Below, one piece after another: positions 1-11,835 of a stretch of DNA of 64,000 nt; the stretch's first letter is position 1; each line of letters starts with the position of its first letter. The DNA is taken from NCBI GenBank assembly GCA_025618425.1, contig CM046845.1, forward strand, positions 3,952,541-4,016,540, in the 5' to 3' direction. The position numbers were made by a program, and so were the translations under genes. Below the pieces are notes generated by a model. It was not told where the DNA came from. It ran no database searches and saw only the letters and a program-made list of their open reading frames with translations. The DNA is from Heliocidaris tuberculata. Lineage: Eukaryota > Echinodermata > Echinoidea > Camarodonta > Echinometridae.

Positions 1-850
1 TCTGGGCGACCCTGTATAGATAATTTATGAAAAGATACAGTATTCTGCCACTGAATGTTATCAAAATATACATCCTTCTCCAATATGACATTCTGAAATA
101 AAGACATTTTATTAACAGGAGTGACAAAAAAATCTAAGAATTTAAATTTTGTGTAAAAACTTGAATTATGGCAAGAATGAAAATTAAAATAGATTTTTTT
201 TTGTACTGCATGCACTGAAATTTTAGCAACAGAGATTATCAAATAGTAAAGATTTTACTTGTAACATCATACAGTTTAAAATGAAAATACAACATGGAAA
301 TCAATAACCATCCAAACTGAGGATTTCTTGACATGAAAAGCACCAAATAAAAATCAGAAGCCATTTGACCGAGAGATTAGCATTCCTACCTTCCACTTAT
401 AGCAATAAATGATGTTTAGAAAGACAAGATAAACTTAAAATAATTGAGTAATGATGTAGGATATAAAGTAACAGATGTGCACAGGAGCAACATTTACAAA
501 ACATCATTTAGACTCATCTAAAATCTACTTACTTGCCAATAGTCATTTTTTTCTTCTGTATGTTTTATTGTTCTGGTTCTTTCACAAAGTCTGTAGACAT
601 ATACTGACAGTGCTCATGCAAGGCACTGATAGAGCCACATTGGCTCTCCTTTGGAAGATTAGTTTCTGAGGAGAAAAAAATCTGGCACCCAAGAAAGTAA
701 GATTTTGCATCATTGTTTGCGTAATGGCAAATATATGCCAAATATCACATTTTCCTTTTTTAAAAAATGCATAAGAATACAAAATCTTAAATGATCAAAG
801 CAAAATGCACTTAATATGAACCATCTTCTATCTAGGTAAACTACACATAG

Positions 851-851
<1 letters not shown>

Positions 852-904
<53 letters not shown>
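852..904. repeat. (AT)n microsatellite
   Basis: About 53 bp of uninterrupted AT dinucleotide. Confidence 0.95.
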
Positions 905-906
<2 letters not shown>

Positions 907-1334
907 CTCTATCTCTTTGGTCAAGTGCTCTAGATACTAGTAGTACTATCGTGCAAGTAGTTCCATCATGTCATGGGAACTTTTACAGTCAGACAGTCAA
1001 TACATTCACTATGAACTTCCAGACAGGCATATAAAAACTGCAGCTACATATATAAAACAATACTGATGTGTCCTATATATCTATGCAATCATGATACTCA
1101 AAACGGAATATGCTTTGTTCATGGAAATCATGTACAATAGAATTCATGCATATAATCTTGATATACAATATTTGTAAGTAACATATCATAACTGATAATA
1201 TTCTAGAATATTATTCCAAGAAGTATATAAGCTCATTGTAAAGAAAAAGATAGATTGAACATTAACTTCATCCAAATACAGAATCATATCAAAATTGAAC
1301 AAAACAACTTTTAGTGAATATAAATCTGAGGCTT

Positions 1335-1383
1335 AAAAAAAAAAAAAAAAAAAAAATGAGAGAGAGAGAGAGAGAAGAGAGAG
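1335..1383. repeat. Poly(A) followed by (GA)n
   Basis: A run of about 22 A followed by GA dinucleotides with one interruption. Confidence 0.9.
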
Positions 1384-3276
1384 ATTCAGGCAAAATTCTT
1401 GGTAAACATAAAAATATCACATAATCTGATCCTAAAGAAAGCCATAACTGACAATCCAAACAAAAGCTTTCTTTCTAAAACTTTTATAATTATTTTTGTT
1501 TTTTAATGAAATGCAATACTGATCGATGCAAATAACACGCAAAGGATTCAATTTGGTTTATGTGTTGGTATCTCACACTCAAAAGACAAAGACAAACAGA
1601 CATGGGCAAATCTGAGGTATTGGTCATTTTTTGTGTCCCATACATTACCAAATATCATGAAACGAAACCATTAACATCAAACGTAGACTTCTAATTGATA
1701 TTTGGTCTGTTTCAAGCTACACTAACCCTTTCAGGACAGGACTTATTTAAGGGCCAAATTGATCACATTTTGATCTTCAAATTGGCAACAATAAAATATT
1801 TCTTTCAGTACTACAATGGAGCTTATAAGGTGTAATGTCTTAGAAATTATTCTACATGGTTACAGATTTTGGCAAAAAGTTGAAAAAGTTGCCAATTTTT
1901 ATCAAAACAATAATTTTGAACCTCTCAATGTGTTGCCAATTTAAGCATTTTAAGGCTTAATCTCCTTTTTAAAATTCCTGGTATCAAACGCAATATGGTC
2001 ATGCAACAAAAATGGACACAGTGTGTGCAGAAATTTTTTTCTCTTTCTACTCATGCATCTGGTATATTTTATAGAGCTCTGAATCAAAAGTTATTGAGTC
2101 AAACCACAAAATGTGGAGTGATGTCGCGAAAGGACTAAGGATAGTAGGAGCTCTGACAGACGCTCCTGCATCAATTGTTCCAGGCCTTATTTCGTCAGAG
2201 ATATAGGAGTAAGGGTTAGGGTTGCAACTGAGTTTTCGATCAGGTTTAGAGTTAGGGTTGGGTTCACTGATGATAATAATATGAATTTAAAACGCGTATA
2301 TATGCGAATGTTTCAATCAAGGCGGGACAACAAATAATATGTTTGGTCAAGGGTTAATGTTTAGAATTTGATTAGTATACGAAGCTGATGCAGAGCACAT
2401 TGTCGCTGAAGCATGTCTATAGCAAGATAATGCAGTCATGAAGTTTATTTAAATCTTTGATGCACTCAGTAATGCATGGGACAAAATACCTTGCCCCCTA
2501 AACACAAAAACATATCAAGCAACACACAAAGCAAAAGACTTGAACCGTAAGCCTACCACACCATTCATTTGTTCATCTTCCAACATTTTAAACTTTTGAT
2601 ACATGCATATGTGGATATAAATCTAAATTCATATGTTACTATCTATCCCTGATAAATATATTTTCTAAAGGGTTGGCGGATATGTAATATGCTCCATATA
2701 AATCTATTGATTCTAAGACTCAGTCGCACAAAATATATATCAGAGTATTGTCATATGCTCATATACATGCTATATATCCTCTATTCTCATAAATTCCATG
2801 TGTATCAAATGTCATATAAAAATGCCTTGATTTCCGATTCTCAAGGATCTACCACCCTTCACACACATGACAAAAATAGTAAGGATATCTGCCAAAGCCG
2901 CTTGATACAATTAAAGACGAAAAATTAAGGTCATAATCAAAAGGTACCAATCACCAAACAATATTTTGCTCCTCATGTTAGGAGTTCCATGTCGCCATAC
3001 GATATTCAAAGTATGAGTTTCAAATGTTAATTCTATAAAGAGATATTGCAATTTTAAATACTTTCTAAATAAACATTACAATAACTTGCGAGTAGACTAA
3101 TCAACACATCGTACGCGCTCGTTATGTTTTCCTTTATTTTCTTCATACTTCTTAACCGTTAACCTATTAAGGGTCAGGTAAAGTATTTTGAGGTTAACTT
3201 TAAATGTTCTACCTGTACACAAATTATTTAAGGGGATTGGTACACTTTACCAGGGGAAAATGGCAGGTCTAGACAT

Positions 3277-3440
3277 GGGCGGATCCAGAACTTTGTAAAA
3301 GAGGGGGCACAGTGCCGTAAAAGTAAACAAAAAAGGGTGCAATTTTTTTCTATTCTGTACTTAATGTATGCCACTTGGGTTTCAAAGGGGGAGGGGGGGG
3401 GGGGGCTCAGGCTAGTTTCCTCCCTATGTAGATCTGCCAA
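3277..3440. repeat. Dispersed GGGCGGATCC repeat, member A
   Basis: Starts GGGCGGATCC, then TTTGTAAAAGAGGGGGCAC, GTAAAAGTA, a GTACTTAATGTATGCCA block and a G-run. Members at 50975-51104 and 59450-59622 share the same ordered blocks, which identifies a short interspersed family. No coding capacity. Confidence 0.75.
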
Positions 3441-4636
3441 TGGGTCTAGATATATGTCAGTTCCACAAAAATGTGTATTCCCCACTTTCCACTACATGGC
3501 ACTTTCAAAAAGAGACTACTACCTACAAAAAAAAAAATCCTCAATAAACAGTCATAAAACAACAAGTACATAAGGCTGTGTAGTAATTTTATCAGTTTAA
3601 ATTACAGAAATGAAGATAAGTGTATGGACAAGGCAAGATTTGTATATAATAGATAGCTCTGACTGTAAATTATCTTTTTTTTTACGAGCACTTAACACAT
3701 GAGGTATACAGAAACAGATCTAAGCTACAAGCAAACACAGTATAGGAATAGAAAAAGGCAATGTAGATAATATCTTTAAAAAGTCAAATTTGATTGAAAG
3801 ACTTACATGTGGATGAATGCAAAGTTGGAACTAATTCAAAGTCCTTAAACGTGTGTAAAAAAATCAATTTACCTTTAAAAGGTAAATGGTTTTACATATC
3901 ATTCATAATGTGTATCTTGATAAAACGTCTAGACACAATTTGTTCTTTAAGTAGATGACATTATTTTTTTGACTTGTTACAATCTAAATGTTGCAATGCA
4001 TCATTGCTCACTCCCAAGTGCTCATCAGCACCAGCATTAGGTAGAGCAACGTGAATTCTCAACCTTATATTGTACTGCAGAGTTTTAAACACAGTTTTAA
4101 ATTTCAAATTTATTCCTCATATTTCTTTATCAATTTACACATTTATTTATCATTCATTCAGTTATTCATTTTCATTCTTTCATTTATTTGCTGTTACAAA
4201 GGAAAATCCCCCTATTAAGGAAATTTTAAATGGTCATGTGATTTGTGCAGTTTGATACCACAGAACACGTTTTTTTTATCAAGATGAACCATGAACAAAA
4301 ATCAACCTTGATTAATTTCGTAAAATCCGAGTTGCAATTCATGTCTGACAATAATCTTGGTGGCACCATACAGGTTCATATACATTCATGAAGTAGCATG
4401 AATTACAGAATAACTCAGCACCATGATTATTTCTGCATTAGAACTATACTTTCTAATATATACCATCTTAAATCCAAGAAACTCTTGCCTTATTAATTCA
4501 GTCTTTTCAAAATGAATTATGGAATGATGGAATGAAAAATTTGGCCAAAAGGACTTCTTCAAACATGATCAGATGTCACGTCAGCAGTGCAACACTTTCT
4601 TATGTCTTCCATCTGAAATTCAAGAAAACTCTTTGA

Positions 4637-4642
4637 TTTATT
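4637..4642 (-). terminator. Candidate poly(A) signal of MAO copy 1
   Basis: First AATAAA on the minus strand after the stop codon at 4916-4918, about 275 nt downstream. Position and motif fit a 3'UTR end. The hexamer is common in AT-rich DNA, so this is tentative. Confidence 0.35.
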
Positions 4643-4915
4643 AATTAAGTCTCTCCCCAAGAAATTATGGAATTGTAGAATATGAAAACAATTTGGCCTA
4701 AATGACAATTTCCACATGGTCACATGCCATGCTATAATCACTTGACATTGGGAAAACAAAAACTTATCAGTCATTATGTATTAGTTCAATTCTGGCAATA
4801 CTTGTGTCCCCTACAGAATAACATATCATGTTCCAGCAAAGGGAGAATGAATAATCATCAGGCATTGATAAATTTTAGGCATAAGTATGCAAGGCATTAT
4901 TGTCATACTGACATC

Positions 4916-6214
4916 CTACTTTGTGATCAAGCTCTGCATTGCGTCCTTCTTTATCCACAGAGCCCCTCCGACTGCCGCCAGAACAAGAGCGGTTCTAACA
5001 AACCTAAGAAAGCCACTAACACTGGGAAGATGTCTCTCCAGGAATGTCTCCTCAAATGGAAGAGCTGGCATGTCCTGAAATAGATCAAGAGATGAAAGAA
5101 GGTTATCAATTGTCTAAATAAATACGAAGCTTTAGAAAATGTTGAAGGAACATTTACAATGTCACAGAAAACAGAAAGAAATTCTGTATGTATGTGCTAA
5201 GTGGGCAGAAGGAGACAGAAACATATTGTTGACATCAAAAATAAGAGAAGAAAATGGAGAGAGAAGGCAGAAGGACATCATTGGAGAAATACTGATAGTG
5301 ATACACTTAGAAATCATGATAGACTTGATGCAGGAATGCCTGACATAGCAATAGGACAAGAGAGAATATGAGAATGGGAGTGATGAAATATGAAAAACAA
5401 GGGAGAATAGTGGTTGACTGTGATATTATTCTCACCCTTGATTCAGGTTCCTCCTGCCAGATCTCATCCTTACGGATCCTACCCATGGCATGAAGGATCT
5501 AATAAAAGAGAGAGAGAGAGAGGGGGGGGGGGGGGGGGGGGGGAGGGGAAAGGGAGATGTAGAGAAAGGAAGGGTAATTATCTTTTAGTTATCACACAGA
5601 AATACTCCTCAGAGCCACCAAATTTCCTAGTTAACTGTTTAACATCTGCACATTCAGACTGCGAGTTGTACATAAAAGTATATGTATGCCACAGTTTTTC
5701 CTAACAATTCCAAATATATTCTTATACATTATGTACATAGAGTCTTAAAAATGTCATAACACAATCTTCCTCATTATAATATCACAACCATCATTATCAT
5801 CAGCATCTCCACCACTAGTGCCATCACAAGCATCATTAGCATAAACAACACTACCACTACCACCATAACCATTACCAGCACTACCACCATCATCATCATC
5901 ATCATCATTAACATCACTATCATCATCATCATCATCATCATCATTAACATGTACTTAAATATTTAAACCTCATATTGGTCTCTCATTCCTCCATCTTTTC
6001 TTACTTTACTGTGAGGGGACTGTCTTGACAAGACCGCCTCAATCTTTTATGGTACCCTTAATTCCATATATGATTATAAGCTATACATCTGTATTCTTTT
6101 CAACATCTGTATTTTATATTTCTGCACACTTGGACTTGTCTATACATGTATATTTTTATTGGAATTGAATAAACTGAATTGAATTGAATTGACATCATTA
6201 TCATCATTATCATT

Positions 6215-6249
<35 letters not shown>

Positions 6250-9200
6250 TATCACATCATCATCATCATCATCATTTTCATAATCATCATCATTTTCATC
6301 ATCATCATCATCACCATCATCATCATCACCATCATCATCATCTTCATCATCATCATATCATCATCTTCATCATCATCTTCATCATCATCATCATCATCAT
6401 ATCGTTATCACCATCATTAACATCATCACCATCACCATTATCATTACCACTACGATCATGATCTTCATCATCATCATCATCATCATCAAAGGCATTATTA
6501 CCACACTAAACCTGAGTTTACCTCTCTTGCAGCCCTTTCTCCTGCCTGGATAGCTCCATCCATATATCCAGACCACTTGGTTGCAGTCTCAGTACCAGCA
6601 AAGTATAGACGACCTATCGGCTCTCGTATAACCCTGTTAGAGAGAGAGAGATATATAATGTAAATATACTCCATAGCATAAACTTAGTAAAGACTCACAC
6701 CTCTAGCAAAATATGGATTCAGATTTTCCTATAGGTTTAACGTCCCATCAAGCACAACCTAATGGAGAGAAAATATCATCAACGATTGTCATCAAAAATT
6801 ATTCGTCTTATCAACCTCACAATTAAAACAACGGAATCATCTTAATCTAATATTTAAACAGAGTGGTTGTCAAGGTAACTTTCTGAAGAAATTGTTTACA
6901 CAATCGAATTCTCAATTAATCACTTCTGCACTATGTCATCTGCATTATTCCAACTATATATTTCTTGGTGCCTCTAAAGAATTTTGTTGAGAACTTTAGT
7001 TACAAGAAGTGTTCTAAAACTGTCCTTACTTGCAGTACTTGGTAATAACTCCGGGAGGTGTGAAGCCTACATATCCTCCTCCGATGTAAGGCTCCTCCAT
7101 CCAATTCTTCTCTACATAGAAGATAGGCTGTAGAAAAAAGCAAAATATATTTTGATTGGTGATTTCTAATTCAAATGTAGGGGTTACTGAGAAACTGTAG
7201 CAGCTCAGAATCAATGAAGCTGAGTGGGATTTTTCGATGCTGGTTTTGTCAAGTTTGACAATGAACCAGAGTAATATTTGAGACAAATCACACATAGATG
7301 GTGTAAACCAATATCACTGTAGTTATTTTGTACATCAACATGAAACATTCTCATCTGTGGGCAACCGCAGGTTTACAAATACCTCTGACACACGTTTATT
7401 TTATTTTTTATTCAGAGTGTTCATCAACTGTGAAAAGATCAGCACATATGACAGCTATACTATTATAAAAGGTTAACTATGATTTAAGGTCCCTCCAGGT
7501 TCCTTTAAAAGTTACGAGTGATGTTACTTATAAAGGCATGAAGGCATAAGCTTGTGCAATATTCACACATTAATGAAAAGATCTGTTTTATATGATTGTG
7601 CATTACTCAGTTACATTTTGTTTTGATTTCTTACCTTCTTTGCTTCATCATTCTTGAGCAGAGTTGCATACCGCTGTGCAATTAGATCTCTCCTATAGCA
7701 AAGACATAAAGAAATTAACTGTAATTTCTAACCCATTTAACTTGTTGACTACTGAATTCTCTAATTCCCATAGGCTAAATACAGAAACCAACCTGTTCCT
7801 TTGGGTAGTGAGTTAATACTAAAGCCCAAGATAAGTCGGGCTGGAATCTTTGGAAGACTGGTAATCTTTAATAATTGATGATGTATTTTACTTGACTGCA
7901 AAGATAACAAGCTATATGTGAGCAACTTAGGGGACCTACAGTGATAAGTACTCTCAGAGGGACTTGGTAATGAGGACTAATGCCCTATCAAAGGACACAA
8001 AGGCATCAATTTGGTTTCAAAACCAGGAACCTCCAGTTATGAGACCACTGTTCTACCACAAGGCCATCACACCTCATACCAAGAAATTATTGTATCAAAT
8101 GGAGTAAGATAAATCTGTGTCATCATAATGATCATTGCCAATGGTTGATGTAATGGATGAATAGTGCTTTTGTCATCATTACCCTAATATTTTATTTTCT
8201 CTCATCAAACAAAAAAATATCTTTATCTTAGTAGAGGATTAAGCATTTGGAAATACAAGGAGCCTTATGAGAGAAAAACCTGGCTAAATCTCATACCTTT
8301 CTTCTTTGGTAAGATGACAATGTTCTCTGGCTGCATCTCCTGCTACGAACCTTAAAAAAGAGAAATAGAAAATAGGCAAATCAACAATAAATAAAATCCA
8401 AATCTAAATTCAAACACATATACCTGTAAAATTGAAATGGTATTCATTAAAATCCACATAATGTGAGGAGCGGAGGGGATGCAAAAGGAGAAATGGGGAG
8501 TCAGAAAAACGAAAAACAGCAGGAGAAAATGAAGAGAAATATACTAAAGAAGAATGGCATTTTATGAAGTACATTATACAACAAATATGTCTGTTAATTA
8601 ACATGTTAACGTATAATACATTATAATTAAAAAATAACTGAGAAAAAACTGCATCTCAAAAGAAGCAAAGTATGTTGGCAGGCAAATCCCTATCAAGAAT
8701 GGGAGTGTTGAACAATAATGTCTTTGAGACTAAAACGGCCATATTTTTCTTCGTGGAAGAGAAACAGGTGACCTCAATGTGAGGTATATTCTCATGGGAT
8801 ACATTTCAAACCCAATTTAACGATGAAAGATGCATCATAAGTCAAAATGAAACACTTGAAAGTCTATTTATGATGATTGTTAAAAACCCAGTGGCAAAGA
8901 AGGGGTTACAGACTTTTGAGACTTATTTTTTTTGTTTTTGACTTTGACTCTTTATTCCCTGTTTAAACCCTAGATATGATTTGGGATATTACACTGTACA
9001 TGTGACAAAAGTCGACTGTGGCAGTCCAATATGTGTTCCACTAGTCGACCAAAGCAAGTAAAGAGTTAAGATCATCATACTTACCCAATGATAGCAGGGT
9101 ATTTGCTGCCAGGCCTACAATCATCCTGTGTCCCACAGATAATACCATCGGCCAAAATAAGGCAGGAATAATCTATAAAAAAGAAGAAAAATTTACAAAT

Positions 9201-11794
9201 TAGAATATGAATGAATGAGAAGGTGACAATATGGGCTCACCTGAAATATCTAAAGAGAAATTGCCAGAAGCCAAAGTGATTGCCTTAGCTACTGTCCTGC
9301 ATGCATGTGAACAGAACAAACTATGCAGAAATACTCGCTGCGGAGTGGTGCGCACCTGTGTCTAGGGTTGAGATCCAGTGACAGGGGTAATAATAACACT
9401 GTGAAGTTCTGATTGAAGTATTCATATTATGCGGAATGTAAATGGAAAATATTAATTCTTGAATTAAACATTGAAAGCAAGTTGCTGTGAAGGAAAGGAA
9501 AAGAATCTGAGAAACTGATCAGTGAAAGTTTGAATGAAATTAGATAAAAATTAAGACAATTGTGATTGATCAGAATTTGAATAAAAAAATAAATGCATAA
9601 TCTAATGACATGATGATTTGCATTTGATCTGTCAGGGAATTTCAGGACTTGCATGTGTACTGTAAATACTTGTACATCTAATGAGAAGATAAAAATTCAG
9701 CAAAGTAAAAGAAGCTCACTTGAATCTCTCCAGAAAGGACGTTCATAGTACATCATAGTCTTGATCACAGAGCCCATCGGATATCTTTGGTTCAGCTGTG
9801 GGGAAAAAACATGAACATGACGGAAATGGGTATGGAAGAACAGTATAGCAAGTAAGTGATTATAAAAGATGCAAAAGTGACTGACAAATAAAAAGCAATT
9901 GGTAAAAAATAGAAACTGTGCATTAACCCTCTCTATTAGTTTTACCTAACAGTACATATAACTGAAGGGGAATAACACACACACACACACACACAAAATT
10001 ATCAGAAACTGATCTATAGTAAAATTCCACAAACCACATGTGGTTTCTCAAAAAGTGGATGTGTTACAGAGTGAACTCTTTGTGGAGGTTGTGTTTTGCC
10101 CTTATATGTGTACATGTATATTAAGAAATAGATAAGGAAATGAACTTTTGACCATTTCTACTTTGACCAACAGTATTTTATTCCTTTAAGTTAGGGATGT
10201 GTTGATAGCTTACCTGATTTCTGAGTGATGATAGATTGGGTGTGAATGCAATCTTATTGAGCATGGCAGGAGGTAGAGCTGTTATTATGTACTTGGCCTA
10301 CAGTGGGTAAAAACAAGAAATGTTGTTTATAATTTCGGTACTAAGTAACCGGTGTAAGTAGACTCCCCCACCAAAGCATTACAATCAAAGAAATTTACAT
10401 TCAATTTAATGACAAACTCTTACTCGTACCAAATTCCCAAATCTGAAATCTACGAAATTCATAACATCCAAACATTCTGGATATTAGAACTAGTGTAACA
10501 AGTGAATGAGTAAATTACGCAATGCGTAATAAATGTCCCCGCTGGAAGTGCAGATCTGTGGAAATTAACTAGCCTGAACCTTAAAACTTCAGTGAAAAAC
10601 TTTAGTGAATAAAATAATAATGTTACTGCATGCAAAAGAAGAGAATACCAACAATGCATGTATACAACTGAAATATAAAACATGAAAACATTATGAACCT
10701 TCAGCCATTTTGAATAAATTTGCATAAATTTGCATGAATAATGAATTTCAAAATTCTGTGTAGAAGTTTGGAAGCCCCCACCCAGCCGTATCAGATAAAA
10801 CAATCGGAATCAAAATCCGATGTGAAATAGAGAAGTAGCATTTTTCGTCAATTTTGAATAAATTTGCATAAATTTGCATAATTAATGAATTTCAAAATTC
10901 TGTGTAGAAGTTTGGAAGCCCCCACCCAGCCCTATCAGATAAAACAATCGGAATCAAAATCCGATGTGAAATAGAGGAGAAGTAGCATTTTTCGTCAATT
11001 TTGAATAAATTTGCATAAATTTGCATAATTAATGAATTTCAAAATTCTGTGTAGAAGTTTGGAAGCCCCCACCCAGCCCTATCAGATAAAACAATCGGAA
11101 TCAAAATCCGATGTGAAATAGAGGAGAAGTAGCATTTTTCATCAATTTTGAATAAATTTGCATAAATTTGCATAATTATTGAATTTCAAAATTCTGTGTA
11201 GAAGTTTGGAAGCCCCCACCCAGCCCTATCAGATAAAACAATCGGAATCAAAATCCGATGTGAAATAGAGGAGAAGTAGCATTTTTCGTCGATTTTGAAT
11301 AAACTTGCATAAATTTGCATAATTAATGAATTTCAAAATTCTGTGTAGAAGTTTGGAAGCCCCCACCCAGCCCTATCAGATAAAACAATCGGAATCAAAA
11401 TCGGCCAAGAAATGACGGAGAAGTAGCATTTTCTAACATTTGAGCACACACGGACAGACGGACGGACGGACGGACGGACGGACGGACACACACACACACA
11501 CACCCATACCTGTGCGCGCATAATAACCGATGACATCTTTTTCAACCTAGAATTTGACCGCATAACCGATGACCTGTGTGTGTAGAATTCAACCGCATAA
11601 CCGATGACCCGTCTGAAATTTTTCTATACAACCGACGACTTGTTCGTGTAACACTAACTGATGACCTACCCCTATATGCAAAAGCATGTAATTTGGGTCT
11701 AACTGCGCAGGTCTGCCAACCGATGACGTCATCGGTTCGCTGTGTGTCATCGGTCCGAATGTAAAGTTCATGCCTATGTCATCGCTTTAAATGG

Positions 11795-11835
<41 letters not shown>

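Larger units (their letters stand above)
1..4630. other. AT-rich flank downstream of MAO copy 1; no gene recognised
   Basis: I see no exon-like coding segment on either strand. It contains an (AT)n tract (852-904), an A-run followed by (GA)n (1335-1383), the G-rich dispersed repeat at 3277-3440 and a short TTAGGG-like stretch near 2205-2260. Bases 1-17 resemble on the minus strand the ACAGGGTGGnCC repeat end also seen near 22212 and 48905. Confidence 0.5.

Noticed and set aside
2205..2260. Interstitial telomere repeat (TTAGGG)
   Set aside because: Only one or two degenerate units; too short to call.
6189..6461. Open reading frame rich in Ser and His
   Set aside because: It is the translation of the (ATC)n microsatellite.
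5860..6490. CRISPR-like or protein-coding repeat array
   Set aside because: Plain trinucleotide repeat without spacers, in a eukaryotic intron.
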